From NCBI GenBank assembly GCA_018366195.1, contig JAGZIN010000004.1, positions 60,726-124,725 of the forward strand: a stretch of DNA of 64,000 nucleotides, given 5' to 3'. Under the pieces are notes generated by a model. That model did not search any database and had not been told where the DNA came from. It saw only the letters and a list, made by a program, of their open reading frames with translations. Position 1 is the stretch's first letter, and each line of letters starts with the position of its first letter. Below are positions 9,072 to 19,074 of this stretch, piece after piece. The translations under genes and the position numbers were made by a program. The stretch is from Butyricicoccus pullicaecorum. Lineage in GTDB: Bacteria > Bacillota > Clostridia > Oscillospirales > Butyricicoccaceae.

Positions 9072-10499
9072 ATGGCAGATATTATGAAAGTTACAACGCC
9101 GATGACCGGCTATGAAAATACAAGTCCGCGGCAAAATCCGATTACACCAAATGATACCCAGATTCAAAATGTAGTCACGCCAAATCGGGTGAGCCGTCCA
9201 GATGGAAAAACCGAGCATCAGGGTGCAGACAACAACGGATATCTGCACCGCTTCGACTCCAATTTTGAGAGCTTCATTCAGCAGCTGCGGCAGACCCCTA
9301 CCCTGACCGAAACCATGTCTGCGCTTTTGCTGGGGCGTATGCAGACGCTGGTTTCCTCCGGCTTGTCGGAGGATATGGCAAAGGAGCTTGCTCAGTTTCT
9401 CAAAATGCTTTCTATGGACCAGTCCCAGCTTTTGACGTTTCTAAAGCAGCAAAGCATGTCATCTGTCCGGTTTAAGGGTGCATTCTTTGACATTTTACGT
9501 GAGATTTTTAATGGCTCGGATATGCCGGGCATGAAGGGCGACATTTTGCAGTTCCTGAAAAAATATAATGATATGGCATCAACAGAGCACATCGCCAATA
9601 GTATGATGAGCATTTTGGAGCGTATGTCGGAGGCTATGCCGAAATCTGCACGCGGAGGGCTGAGTGAGTTCATGCAGCAGCTGCAAGGTGCTTTGCAGCG
9701 TGGGGATCGAGCGGGTGCGATGTCAATCCTGCGAAACGGAGTTATGCCCTACATGGGAAATTATGTTTCCCGTACCCATGATATGGGGCTGTCCCGCACC
9801 CTGCTGTCCATGCTGACGCTGCAAATTGCGCGTTATGAAAACGGTTCTGTGGAGTCTACCTTGCAGGCATTCAGACAGTTGGGAGGCTATACGGCAATCC
9901 GTGATCGATTGGGCGGATTGGACGATAACAGTCTGCTCCTTCTGCTTCGCAACACAGAGTTTGAACAGGCATCAAAAAATGATGTTTTAAATCAAACTTT
10001 ATTGGATATGGCACAGCGGGCATTGCGCGGGGAAGGGGGACTGGAGGCGCGTCAGGCGTTTGAGTCTATCATGAATGCGCTGCTGCTCAACCAAAGTGTT
10101 TATATGCCGCTCACACATTTGATGATTCCGCTCGAATGGAATGGACGCATGATGTTTTCGGAACTGTGGATTGATCCCGATGCGGACAACAGCCAGCGAG
10201 ACGGAGAGAAAAAAGAACGCACCATTCGTCTGCTGATTAAGTTTGACATTCAGGATTTGGGGTTGTTTGATACGGTCATTGAGCTGCATGGCAGCAAAAA
10301 TGTTGATTTGCGCATTGCATATCCAGAAAAGCTGTCAGGTGCCAAAAAGGTGATTCAGTCAAACGTCAGCAAAATTTTGAACAAATGTGGTTTGGAACCC
10401 AAAAATGTGATTGTGGATACCATGCGGCAGCCTGTCAGTCTGTCTGAAGTATTTCCGCGTTTGTATGAAAGGAAGAATAGCGTTAATGTCAGCATCTAG
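9072..10499 (+). CDS. FliK-like flagellar hook-length protein homologue (YlqG type)
   Basis: A 475-residue soluble protein. The N-terminal 70 residues are polar and low complexity. A helical middle follows, and the C-terminal about 100 residues (FDIQDLGLFDTVIELHGSKN, then DLRIAYPEKL) resemble the FliK C-terminal substrate-switch domain. The next gene encodes a stand-alone FlhB C-terminal domain, the same pairing as ylqG-ylqH in Bacillus subtilis, which supports the assignment. I chose the ATG at 9072 (MADIMKVTTP) because GGAG lies 6 nt upstream; a start at 9039 lacks this. The role in export switching is inferred. It is transcribed divergently from cheA. Confidence 0.65.
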   Translation: MADIMKVTTPMTGYENTSPRQNPITPNDTQIQNVVTPNRVSRPDGKTEHQGADNNGYLHRFDSNFESFIQQLRQTPTLTETMSALLLGRMQTLVSSGLSEDMAKELAQFLKMLSMDQSQLLTFLKQQSMSSVRFKGAFFDILREIFNGSDMPGMKGDILQFLKKYNDMASTEHIANSMMSILERMSEAMPKSARGGLSEFMQQLQGALQRGDRAGAMSILRNGVMPYMGNYVSRTHDMGLSRTLLSMLTLQIARYENGSVESTLQAFRQLGGYTAIRDRLGGLDDNSLLLLLRNTEFEQASKNDVLNQTLLDMAQRALRGEGGLEARQAFESIMNALLLNQSVYMPLTHLMIPLEWNGRMMFSELWIDPDADNSQRDGEKKERTIRLLIKFDIQDLGLFDTVIELHGSKNVDLRIAYPEKLSGAKKVIQSNVSKILNKCGLEPKNVIVDTMRQPVSLSEVFPRLYERKNSVNVSI

Positions 10500-10836
10500 T
10501 CAACGCGCGGTTGCGCTGAAATATGAAAACGGTCAGGCGGCACCGATTGTGGTCGCAACAGGAATGGGATATACGGCAGAACGAATCGTTGACATTGCTT
10601 CCGAAAGCGGTGTGCCCGTGTATGAAGACAACTCTCTTGCCACAATGCTCTCTCAGCTGGAGCTGGGAGTGGAGATTCCGGAGGAGCTATATACAGCAAT
10701 CGTTGAGATTTATGTATATTTTCTCAATTTTGACCCTTCTCAACCGGACGGAAAGCGAAAGCTGGACGAGCCAAAGCTGGAGGAACAAAAACCGGAGGAA
10801 CAAAAACCGGAGGTAGTGGAACATGAGGAGACATAA
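10486..10836 (+). CDS. Stand-alone FlhB/EscU C-terminal-like export switch protein (YlqH type)
   Basis: A 116-residue protein. Residues 1-80 (QRAVALKYENGQAAPIVVAT, then GYTAERIVDIASESGVPVYE, then LATMLSQLELGVEIPEELY) match the cytoplasmic C-terminal half of FlhB/YscU but lack the membrane domain and the NPTH cleavage site. The last 30 residues are an acidic tail with two EEQKP repeats. The ATG at 10486 overlaps the end of the FliK-like gene by 14 nt and has AAAGGAAG upstream, so translation is probably coupled. In the family such FhlB-like proteins can partly replace the FlhB C-domain. Confidence 0.85.
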   Translation: MSASSQRAVALKYENGQAAPIVVATGMGYTAERIVDIASESGVPVYEDNSLATMLSQLELGVEIPEELYTAIVEIYVYFLNFDPSQPDGKRKLDEPKLEEQKPEEQKPEVVEHEET

Positions 10837-11455
10837 GGAAGACGAAAAAAATTTATGGATGCTGTTTGACCCTGCCTATACGCTGGTAGATCAGGCTGTC
10901 TTAGAGAGCAAACGGGGAGAATGTATTGCAGTCCTTCGACCCGTGGGAGAAAATGTAAAAGAAGCGATGCAGATGCATATCGTTTTGTTTAGCTGGGCAG
11001 AGGACCCGAGGGTTGTATATCGCGGGGAAGTGGCGTCAAGGCGTGCAGGCAGGCTTTATCTGGAAAATGTAACGCGAATGGAGCCGGATACAGGGCATCA
11101 TTTGCGTGTGCGTATGGAATTTCACAGCAAGCTGCTCTATATGCGTGGCAGAACTGTTTTTCCGGCTCCGCTTGTCTCCTTTGACATGAGTGCGGGCGGA
11201 ATTGCATTTTTCACCCCTGCCGAGCTGGAGCAGGGAGAAGAATGTGAGGTTGTGCTGCCTGTGACCTCCACGATGCTCGTGGTTCGTATGCGAATCCTGC
11301 ATGGAGAGGCGGCAACAGGTCAGCGCTGGAGATATGCTGCATGTTTTCTGGATTTATCTGACGAAGAAGAAGCCATGATTCGTCAGGCAATTTTTAGTGA
11401 GCAATGGCGGCGCGGCAGATGCCGTGTGCTGTCAGAGACCTATGAAGGGAGATAA
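10823..11455 (+). CDS. PilZ-like protein, probable c-di-GMP receptor of the motility locus
   Basis: A 210-residue soluble protein with an N-terminal YcgR-N-like beta domain (about 1-95) and a C-terminal PilZ-like barrel. The D-x-S-x-x-G motif is present (SFDMSAGGI, near residue 118). The upstream arginine motif reads RVRME rather than a clear RxxxR, so c-di-GMP binding is not certain. The start overlaps the previous gene by 14 nt and has GGAGG 9 nt upstream. Co-transcription with FliK/FlhB-like genes suggests a brake or regulator of flagella or of the adjacent SLH surface protein; that link is inference. Confidence 0.7.
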   Translation: MRRHKEDEKNLWMLFDPAYTLVDQAVLESKRGECIAVLRPVGENVKEAMQMHIVLFSWAEDPRVVYRGEVASRRAGRLYLENVTRMEPDTGHHLRVRMEFHSKLLYMRGRTVFPAPLVSFDMSAGGIAFFTPAELEQGEECEVVLPVTSTMLVVRMRILHGEAATGQRWRYAACFLDLSDEEEAMIRQAIFSEQWRRGRCRVLSETYEGR

Positions 11456-11460
11456 GAGAT

Positions 11461-14400
11461 ATGACAAAGCATAAATCACGCTGGTTGGCGGGTCTTATGG
11501 CGGCGGTGATGCTGTTCACCTATCTTGCAGTTCCAATTCCAGAACAGACCACTGCGTCGGCACACTGGGCAGATGCCTCGCTGACAAAGCTGCGGGATTG
11601 GGGCGTTATGCGCGGGGACCAAAACGGAAGCATGGAGCCTGACCGCAATATTACACGCGCTGAATTTGTATCCATGGTCAACCGCGCATTTGGATATAAG
11701 AAACTGGGCAAGCAGCCGTTTAAGGACGTTGCAGGCGGTGAGTGGTATGCAAATGAAATCAATATTGCATACAATCAGGGATATTTTCAAGGCTCAAGCA
11801 AGACAACGGCAAGCCCGAATGATTCCCTGACTCGTGAAGAGGCTGCTGTTCTGGTGGGACGCAATCTGATGCTGACACCAGATGAAAGCGAAAACCTGAT
11901 GTTTAAGGATGGACGTGCTCTGAGCTTCTGGAGCCGCGGCATTGTTACAGCAGCAGCCAAGAAGGGAATTTTGAAGGGGCAGGAGGACAAAACCTTTCGC
12001 CCGCAGACACCCATTACCCGTGGTGAGGTCGGCAGTATGCTCGAACGCACCATTGGTACGCCAGTCAACCAATCCGGCCGCCGCAGCCTTGGCATGGTGC
12101 GCGGAAATGTAATGATTTCTGCGCCTGATGTGGAGCTGTATGATACCATTATCAATGGAGACTTGTATATTACAGCGGGTGTGGATTTGGGCTTTGTAAA
12201 GCTGGATAATGTGCGCGTAACCGGACAAATCATAGCAGCGGGTGCTGGTGTCAGCAATCGAGATGGAAACAGTATTACCCTGCGCAATACTTCGGTTGCA
12301 GAGATGATTATTGACAGCCCAAACAATGTGGCAATCAGTGTTCGGGCAGAGGGCAATACCAAAATTGGAAAGGCATTTGTGCGCACCAGTGCCTATTTGG
12401 AGGACTCCTGCTACAACGGAAACGGATTCCAAGTTGTTGAAATTGATGGCGAGGAAGGCACGCGCGTTGATTTTACAGGCAACTTTAAGGACGTCATTCT
12501 CAAGACTGCCAAGGGTACGGTTGCGCTGGGACGCGGCAGTATAAAAAAGCTGTCCGTAGATGAAAAAGCATTTGGTGCAATTGTGAATATTGATGTAGAT
12601 GCTTTGATTCATGAACTGTATCTGGATACAGGAACGACGGTGACAGGTGCCGGAGATGTGGGATATGTAAAAATCAATACGGCAGGCACGACCATGACAA
12701 TGCTGCCGGATAAGATTGAAATTCGCCCCGGCATTACTGCAACAATTGGCGGCACCCAAATGACCAGCAAGGACGCAGTGCTTGCCTCTACCTACCCTCG
12801 CATTCTTGCGGGCTATCCAAAGGTAAGAGATATTGCGCCGAATACGGCGAATTCTCTGGTGAGCACCAATAAAACAGGTACCATGTATTGGGGCATTACC
12901 TACAAGGCAGATAAAGAAATTTCTGCTGAGGATTTGATTAAGCCGCCGGCTTATGGCGGAAAAGCACTCAGCACAGGACAATCGCCGATTCAGACCGCGG
13001 AAAATGATATCACGACAGCAATTGGCGGACTCAAGACAGATACCGAATATACTTTCTCGGCTGTGCTGAAAGATGCCCGTGGAAATATCAGTGTGCGCAA
13101 GAGCCGTTCCTTCCGCACACCGGATAACACCATTCCGAATTTTGCACCCGGGTATCCGCGTGTGGATAAGGACGGATATGTAGATGATGATCACAGCAAG
13201 GATTTCTATGCAGCAATTGAAGCTGTCATCACCAAGAATAGTACGCTGTATTATGCCCTGTACAATAAGGGACTGCCAGCACCAACCGCAGACGAGCTGC
13301 GCACCCAGACAATGACCGGTCATGTAAAGGGCGCAAACGGTAAGCTCGAGGTCAAGAAAAATGAACCAGTCATCTTCCCAATCATGGGGCTTGAGGAACA
13401 GAAAGAATATGACCTGTATCTGTTGGCAAGCGATGGAATCAATCATTCTCCGGTTCGGAAGCTGAGCTTCAAAACAGGAGATCATACCCCGCCGGAATTT
13501 AACGACGGTTATCCGAAGTCAGATAATGCCAAGGAAAAATCCGTAGATGTTGCCTATAATGTAAATGAAGACGCAACAGTCTATTGGGTTGCCGTGAAGC
13601 GCGGAGAAACCTATCCAGTTCCGCCAGACGATTGGGAGGGCGGAGAAGTACCGCTGGATTCGGACGAAGCCAAAAGTCAGGTCATGAATGGCAGCAATGC
13701 AAAGTTTAAGGGCAGAGCAAATGCAGTCAAGGACCGAGAGGGACGCCTGACAGTAAGTGGTCTGGAGGTACAGACCGGATACGACGTATATTTTGTACTT
13801 CAGGATCGAGCAGGCAACTTGATTGAAGAGGTCAAAACGCTGCAAATCAAGACGCTGGACGTCATTCCTCCCACAGCGGAACTGAAATTTGAGCCTGAGG
13901 TCAATGGACAGCCGTTGGTAGAATCGGATATCAGCATTGTATTCAGCGAGGAAATCCGCGTTGAAGTCAATGAGGACGGAAAACGGAAATCCTTGCATGA
14001 AATGGAAGGCGAGGAATTGTTAGATGCTGTTCGGAGAAACTTCCACTTTATTGATGCAGAGAGCCAGCTGGACGATCCAGTTCCAACGAACTTCAATGCA
14101 CAAAACGTCATTTGCAAGCTGGAGGAAGGCAAGACAATCCTGACCTTTAAGGGCGGAGAGGAAGAGGCAGCACGTGCCTTGAGTCTCGTCAGCGGAAACA
14201 AGTATCGTGTGGAGATGGAGCGTGGCATTTATGACACCTCGAACAACCGCATTGAGGACAAATATCGTGTCTTGGAGTTCACGACGGTATTCTCGCGTAT
14301 TGTACAGAATGAAATTAAGGATCGTCCGGCAGACATCAATGTAGCATTTGAACTGCGTCCGCAGTCAACAAAGGTGTCGGATAACATCTATTTTGATTTG

Positions 14401-16197
14401 ATTCTCTGGTCGGAGTCCGATATCGAGTTTAAGCTTTTCGAGAAAAAGAATGGACAGGAGGACTGGAGTCCAACCAAGAATTATAACGGTGAGGACGTCA
14501 TTGGAGCCATTACAAAGAATGGTGCAATCTCTGTTTACTCATTGATTAACGACCCGAATGTACAATCCAAAAAGTTCCCAAAGCTGAAAGATGTGGAACG
14601 CATCAGCTATGGTATTCAAATTACAAAGCTCAATGGACGACCGGCATCTGAGGGCAATGAGATTGTAAATATTTATTCCGTGCCGGTAGCGGGTAACTTT
14701 GTGGATTTGGATAGCTTGTCTAAGAATCCTTCGAAAAACTGGGAAACACTGGTTGGAGGCAGTAAGGTCATTCTGGTTGGTACGCCGCCAAGCCTGCACA
14801 TGTATACTGTCTTGACAGATACGATGATTCCGCAGTTTATTCAGGGCAGTCCGACATTTGAGAAGGGCGATTCGATTGTGATTCCACAGGTACAGGTAGA
14901 CCGCAAAGCAACACTCTATTATGTTGTAGCCCCGAAGGATAGCATTGTGATTCAGCCAACACCAACCGGGAAAGCTCCTGAAAGTGGTGCTGACAAACAA
15001 CCGGCAGAAATTACCAATCCAACACCGCAGGATATTATGCGTCCGGGCTATGCAGCAAGTGTTGCAGGAGCCGTTCAAGGAATGTTTGCTGGTGTAGATG
15101 GAAATGGAATCGAGCCATACACGTTGTCAAGCTTTGAAATAACCGGATTGCAGCCAAAGACGGAATATGATGTATTCTTTGTACTGAAGGGTACACCACA
15201 AACCCCATCGAAGGTACACTGGTATCGCTTGAGCACAGTTGAGGTTGCAACACCAGACATTACCCTGAACAATGATATTGCATCGAGTGGAACGAACAAG
15301 ATTACAGTTACAGTCAACAAGAATGCAAATGTTTGGTGGAAGCTCTATCCTGCCAATAAGCTGCCAGAGAATATTAAAGATAGCAAGGAGCTACAGCCGT
15401 CTAAGCAGTCAGATGAATTTGAAATTCAGAGCACTGCTGACCGTGATGGTCTGGCTGGCATTGGTAATGACATCAAGGGTATGAATGGTACGAGTGATAT
15501 CATCAAGGCAGAGGGTACATTAAAAATCACTCGCCCGCCCACGGATACTACAACTGGTAACATCAGCAGTTCCATTGAACTCAAGGATTTGCAGGAAGGA
15601 CAGTCTTATGTTATGGTTGCGCTGGTACAAAATATATTGGGTGGCAAGTATAGACTGTACCGCTTGGATGATATCCTGCCTCGAGATTCGACACCCCCAA
15701 TTATTTTGAGTGTTGCTGGCGCAAAAGCACAGGGAAATAGCAAGACGGGCTATTCAGCAAACATTACAATTTTGTTTTCGGAGCCGTTGTATTACCAAAA
15801 GTCCGGTGATTATAAAAAAGTCTATCCAATGGGAGCAGAACAATTTTCACCAAATAAAGCAACAACACCTGACGCACAAGATAAGAATATCCGTATGCAA
15901 ATCAATGGAGATGGTACAGGGATGTTGAAAAGTGTAAACCCACCTGGGGCACCGGCGTTTAATATGGTTGTTTATCAGTTTACAAAATGGAAAATTGGAG
16001 ATTCCATGATTTTCCCGCAACCGATTACGGATGAAAATGGTGAAGTAGCTGGTACTTTCATATTAACATTGGAGCCGAACAGATACCCTGGTAAGGATGG
16101 AACATTAACAGAGCCGGGCTTTGTGGCAAGCCTCGGAAACAGTGTCAAGCCTGACCCTTATCAACCACCGGAGCCACAAAAACCACAGCGTCCGTAA
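11461..16197 (+). CDS. Giant S-layer homology (SLH) surface protein with Fn3/Ig-like repeats
   Basis: A 1578-residue exported protein. A signal peptide (about 1-33; basic start, then LAGLMAAVMLFTYLAVPIP) is followed by three SLH modules at about 36-80, 82-135 and 143-197. They carry ITRAEF, LTREEA and ITRGEV, the motif that binds pyruvylated wall polymers. A beta-rich segment (about 200-430) follows, then several Fn3/Ig-like modules with recurring PGYPRVD/DGYPKSD and LEEQKEYDLYLLASD-type blocks. The C-terminus ends in Pro-rich PEPQKPQRP. The ligand is unknown. It follows the PilZ-like gene by 5 nt, which is unusual for a structural surface protein, and a hairpin follows the stop. Confidence 0.85.
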   Translation: MTKHKSRWLAGLMAAVMLFTYLAVPIPEQTTASAHWADASLTKLRDWGVMRGDQNGSMEPDRNITRAEFVSMVNRAFGYKKLGKQPFKDVAGGEWYANEINIAYNQGYFQGSSKTTASPNDSLTREEAAVLVGRNLMLTPDESENLMFKDGRALSFWSRGIVTAAAKKGILKGQEDKTFRPQTPITRGEVGSMLERTIGTPVNQSGRRSLGMVRGNVMISAPDVELYDTIINGDLYITAGVDLGFVKLDNVRVTGQIIAAGAGVSNRDGNSITLRNTSVAEMIIDSPNNVAISVRAEGNTKIGKAFVRTSAYLEDSCYNGNGFQVVEIDGEEGTRVDFTGNFKDVILKTAKGTVALGRGSIKKLSVDEKAFGAIVNIDVDALIHELYLDTGTTVTGAGDVGYVKINTAGTTMTMLPDKIEIRPGITATIGGTQMTSKDAVLASTYPRILAGYPKVRDIAPNTANSLVSTNKTGTMYWGITYKADKEISAEDLIKPPAYGGKALSTGQSPIQTAENDITTAIGGLKTDTEYTFSAVLKDARGNISVRKSRSFRTPDNTIPNFAPGYPRVDKDGYVDDDHSKDFYAAIEAVITKNSTLYYALYNKGLPAPTADELRTQTMTGHVKGANGKLEVKKNEPVIFPIMGLEEQKEYDLYLLASDGINHSPVRKLSFKTGDHTPPEFNDGYPKSDNAKEKSVDVAYNVNEDATVYWVAVKRGETYPVPPDDWEGGEVPLDSDEAKSQVMNGSNAKFKGRANAVKDREGRLTVSGLEVQTGYDVYFVLQDRAGNLIEEVKTLQIKTLDVIPPTAELKFEPEVNGQPLVESDISIVFSEEIRVEVNEDGKRKSLHEMEGEELLDAVRRNFHFIDAESQLDDPVPTNFNAQNVICKLEEGKTILTFKGGEEEAARALSLVSGNKYRVEMERGIYDTSNNRIEDKYRVLEFTTVFSRIVQNEIKDRPADINVAFELRPQSTKVSDNIYFDLILWSESDIEFKLFEKKNGQEDWSPTKNYNGEDVIGAITKNGAISVYSLINDPNVQSKKFPKLKDVERISYGIQITKLNGRPASEGNEIVNIYSVPVAGNFVDLDSLSKNPSKNWETLVGGSKVILVGTPPSLHMYTVLTDTMIPQFIQGSPTFEKGDSIVIPQVQVDRKATLYYVVAPKDSIVIQPTPTGKAPESGADKQPAEITNPTPQDIMRPGYAASVAGAVQGMFAGVDGNGIEPYTLSSFEITGLQPKTEYDVFFVLKGTPQTPSKVHWYRLSTVEVATPDITLNNDIASSGTNKITVTVNKNANVWWKLYPANKLPENIKDSKELQPSKQSDEFEIQSTADRDGLAGIGNDIKGMNGTSDIIKAEGTLKITRPPTDTTTGNISSSIELKDLQEGQSYVMVALVQNILGGKYRLYRLDDILPRDSTPPIILSVAGAKAQGNSKTGYSANITILFSEPLYYQKSGDYKKVYPMGAEQFSPNKATTPDAQDKNIRMQINGDGTGMLKSVNPPGAPAFNMVVYQFTKWKIGDSMIFPQPITDENGEVAGTFILTLEPNRYPGKDGTLTEPGFVASLGNSVKPDPYQPPEPQKPQRP

Positions 16198-16220
16198 AAG
16201 ACTCAAAGACATATCTGAAA

Positions 16221-16250
16221 AGAGGAGGGCGCCATTAGGTGCCCTTCTCT
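16221..16250 (+). terminator. Hairpin terminator after the SLH gene
   Basis: A 13-bp stem (two G-U pairs) with an ATTA loop lies 24 nt after the SLH stop. The tail is CTCTATAAAA rather than a clean U-run, so termination may be partial. Confidence 0.6.
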
Positions 16251-16311
16251 CTATAAAAGCACAGATATAAGCTGTTTTGTAGATAGGCAAGGGGTATAAA
16301 GGAGAGGTATT

Positions 16312-18312
16312 TTGAAGCTTACGATTAAAAAGATACAATATAAACTGGTTGCGGTTTTATCTGCAACTGTCATCATTGCGGCGGTTGCGGTAGGAAAATT
16401 GGGTATAGATATCACCGAAATTTCTACGATAAAGGCAATCAGCCGCACTGCGGTAGAGACTGCTGAGGTGGCGGCAGTTGCGGCACAAAATACGATATCG
16501 ACCTATACAGGTGTCATTCAGGAAATTGGACGCGATGATATTTTAACCAGTCCGCAAACGCCGATAGAAACGAAAAAAGCCTTTTTGGACGAGCGAGTAA
16601 AAGCTTATTATATGCGTTCGGGAGGATATGCAGATATCCACGGTGTTGACCCTGTCAATGAAGTGAACTTGTCACAAGAGGTTTATTTCCAGAAAGCCAT
16701 TCAGGGAGAGACTTATGTGACTGACCCATACATCATTCCGGATAAACAAGATGCTTATATTGTGATTGCAGCGCCGATTCAAAAGAATGGTGTGATTTCC
16801 GGTGTTGTGTATTTTCGCTGTGATACACACATTTTGCAATCCATCGTCAAGGATATTGACGTAGGAGAATCAGAGCAGGCAGACTCTTATATTTTATCGC
16901 GAGACGGCACGGTGATTGCAAATCCGGATAAGTCTTTGGTGATTGCAAAAGAAAATATCATAGCCAAGGCAAAGGCTTCTCCCAAGGACAAGGACTTGCA
17001 GGATTTGGCAAAAATCGAGCAGGCAATGATTCGGGGAGAGACTGGATTTGGTCAATATAAGTATGCAGACGGCAATCACTATATGCAGTCTTATGCACCG
17101 ATTCCGGGAACAGATGGGTGGAGTGTTGCGGTCACCATTGATATGGCAGAGTTCTTGCAGCCGGCAAAGCTTGGCGGCTGGATACAAATGGCTGTGATTC
17201 TCCTTCTGGTGATAATCGGAATGGCAATTGCTGTTTGGGTTGGCCGCTCGATGAGCCGACCGATTGCAGAGTGTGCCGACCGATTGCATCGCTTGGCAGA
17301 GGGCGATTTACACAGCACAACACCAGTCGTAAAAGGACAGGACGAGGTGCACATGCTGTCGGATTCCATTGAGAGCATGGTCAATGACCTTGCCCATATG
17401 ATTGACGATGTGAGCTGCGTCCTGACACAGATGGCACAGGGGGATTTGGCGGCTCTCAGTCAGACGGCAAATTATCCGGGCGATTTTGAACAGCTGAAAA
17501 CACAGATTGAAATTATTCATCAGCAGTTTCGGACAACCATTGGCAGCATTGTACATGCTGCACAGCAGGTAGCGACTGGTGCTGACCAGGTGGCTGCTGC
17601 CAGTGGTGAGTTGGCAAGCGGTTCGACACAGCAGGCACAGACGATTCGCCTATTGACTGCACAGGTTTCCGACTTAACAGAGCAGATTGGTACGACTGCA
17701 AAAGATGCGCAAGATGCCAATGACAGCTCTCATGCTGCACAGGGAATGTTGACAGATGGCATTGAGCACATGAATAAGCTTGTGGAGTCGGTACAGGAAA
17801 TTGAACAAAATGCAGAGGAAATTTTCAAGATTCTCAAAGTGATTGATGATATTGCATTTCAGACCAATATTTTGTCTCTGAATGCAGCCGTGGAAGCCGC
17901 CCGTGCAGGCACTGCGGGCAAGGGCTTTGCTGTGGTGGCTGATGAGGTGCGCAATCTTGCTGCAAAGAGTGCAGAGTCTGCCAAGAGCTCTGCGCAGCTG
18001 ATTAACCGCTCCGTAGAGGCAACTCACCAAGGTGCAAAGCTGGCGAAGCAGACCGCACAAGTTCTTCAGGAGGTCATGAGCGGTGCCGGACAGGTTGCAG
18101 AATACATCAACCATATTTCAGAGGAAGCTCAGAGACAGGCACAGTCGATTCAGGATATCAACAGCAATATCGTGCAAATTTCTGCTGTTGTGCAATCCAA
18201 TTCCTCTGCAAGTGAACAGAGCGCAGAAGCCGCAGAGGAGCTGGCTGGGCAGGCGGAAATTATGAAAACGCTGGTCGGAAAGTTTAGACTGGAGAAATCA
18301 TCAGACTTGTGA
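16312..18312 (+). CDS. Methyl-accepting chemotaxis protein with dCACHE-type sensor
   Basis: A 666-residue chemoreceptor: transmembrane helix 1 (about 12-32), extracellular CACHE-like sensor (about 35-275, with the typical YFQKAIQGETYVTDPYI and SYILSRDGTVIANPD blocks), transmembrane helix 2 (about 285-305), HAMP, and a cytoplasmic coiled coil. The signalling tip DIAFQTNILSLNAAVEAARA binds CheA/CheW. The start is TTG at 16312 with GGAGAGG just upstream. The ligand is unknown; CACHE domains often bind amino or organic acids. It sits beside the chemotaxis operon, so it probably feeds this CheA. Confidence 0.95.
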   Translation: MKLTIKKIQYKLVAVLSATVIIAAVAVGKLGIDITEISTIKAISRTAVETAEVAAVAAQNTISTYTGVIQEIGRDDILTSPQTPIETKKAFLDERVKAYYMRSGGYADIHGVDPVNEVNLSQEVYFQKAIQGETYVTDPYIIPDKQDAYIVIAAPIQKNGVISGVVYFRCDTHILQSIVKDIDVGESEQADSYILSRDGTVIANPDKSLVIAKENIIAKAKASPKDKDLQDLAKIEQAMIRGETGFGQYKYADGNHYMQSYAPIPGTDGWSVAVTIDMAEFLQPAKLGGWIQMAVILLLVIIGMAIAVWVGRSMSRPIAECADRLHRLAEGDLHSTTPVVKGQDEVHMLSDSIESMVNDLAHMIDDVSCVLTQMAQGDLAALSQTANYPGDFEQLKTQIEIIHQQFRTTIGSIVHAAQQVATGADQVAAASGELASGSTQQAQTIRLLTAQVSDLTEQIGTTAKDAQDANDSSHAAQGMLTDGIEHMNKLVESVQEIEQNAEEIFKILKVIDDIAFQTNILSLNAAVEAARAGTAGKGFAVVADEVRNLAAKSAESAKSSAQLINRSVEATHQGAKLAKQTAQVLQEVMSGAGQVAEYINHISEEAQRQAQSIQDINSNIVQISAVVQSNSSASEQSAEAAEELAGQAEIMKTLVGKFRLEKSSDL

Positions 18313-18363
18313 TAAAATAAAGTCACATAAGCTTTAGATTAGGAAAAAGAGAGGAGAGAGCAC

Positions 18364-19068
18364 TTGAAGGTACAGAATACGCTCATGATGGATTGGAGTA
18401 TGAGAGGAATGTCTCCAATTCAGCTTTCGCAAGTGGGCAGCATTGATCAATTTGCGAATGTGTTGGCACAACGCATGGAACGTGCAAATACGCTTTCCTC
18501 CGGAAGTCAGAGCATGGACGAAATGTTTGAGCGTGCGTCTATGGCAACTGGTGTTCCGGTCAATCTGTTAAAAGCGGTTGCAAAAACGGAGTCGGATTTT
18601 AATCCCAATTGTGTATCACATGCCGGCGCAATGGGCGTGATGCAGCTCATGCCGTGCAATGTGGAGGAATACGGTGTGACAGATCCCTTTGATGCCGAGC
18701 AGAACATCATGGCAGGTGCACAGCAGCTTGCAGACCTGTCCCGCCGATATGATGGGGATCTCACCTTGACACTGGCTGCATATAATGCAGGCAGCGGCAA
18801 TGTGGCAAAATATGGGGGTGTGCCGCCTTTCAAGGAGACACAGAATTATATCCGTAAGGTGACTGCTTTGGTGGGAGAGGATATTACCATTCCTGCTGCC
18901 CAGAATTTTATGCCCGCAAACGGAATGGACGGTATGCTGCCGACGGTCACAATGGACGCACTGTTACAGGATAAGATGCAGCAGATGGTTTATTTGATGG
19001 CACAGGGCATGAAATACAATCTGCCGAGTTTGAACTTAACCGACGAGACAACACCCTTCTATTTATAA
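18364..19068 (+). CDS. Lytic transglycosylase (SLT domain), no signal peptide
   Basis: A 234-residue protein whose residues 60-165 form a goose-type lysozyme/SLT domain. The catalytic glutamate is in KTESDFNPN, followed by GAMGVMQLMP and the AYNAGSGNVAKYG motif. It would cleave peptidoglycan glycan strands to leave 1,6-anhydro ends. There is no signal peptide or transmembrane segment; the N-terminal 50 residues look like a rod-protein tail. That and the motility context suggest export through the flagellar apparatus, like FlgJ-type enzymes, which is inference. TTG start at 18364 with AGGAGAG upstream; followed by a strong terminator. Confidence 0.88.
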   Translation: MKVQNTLMMDWSMRGMSPIQLSQVGSIDQFANVLAQRMERANTLSSGSQSMDEMFERASMATGVPVNLLKAVAKTESDFNPNCVSHAGAMGVMQLMPCNVEEYGVTDPFDAEQNIMAGAQQLADLSRRYDGDLTLTLAAYNAGSGNVAKYGGVPPFKETQNYIRKVTALVGEDITIPAAQNFMPANGMDGMLPTVTMDALLQDKMQQMVYLMAQGMKYNLPSLNLTDETTPFYL

Positions 19069-19074
19069 GAAAAG

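Noticed and set aside
11794..13485. A 563-codon open frame on the minus strand opposite the SLH gene
   Set aside because: It is antisense to a clearly coding SLH/Fn3 gene, is rich in Cys/His/Arg/Ile without domain logic, and lacks a ribosome binding site; it is a shadow frame.
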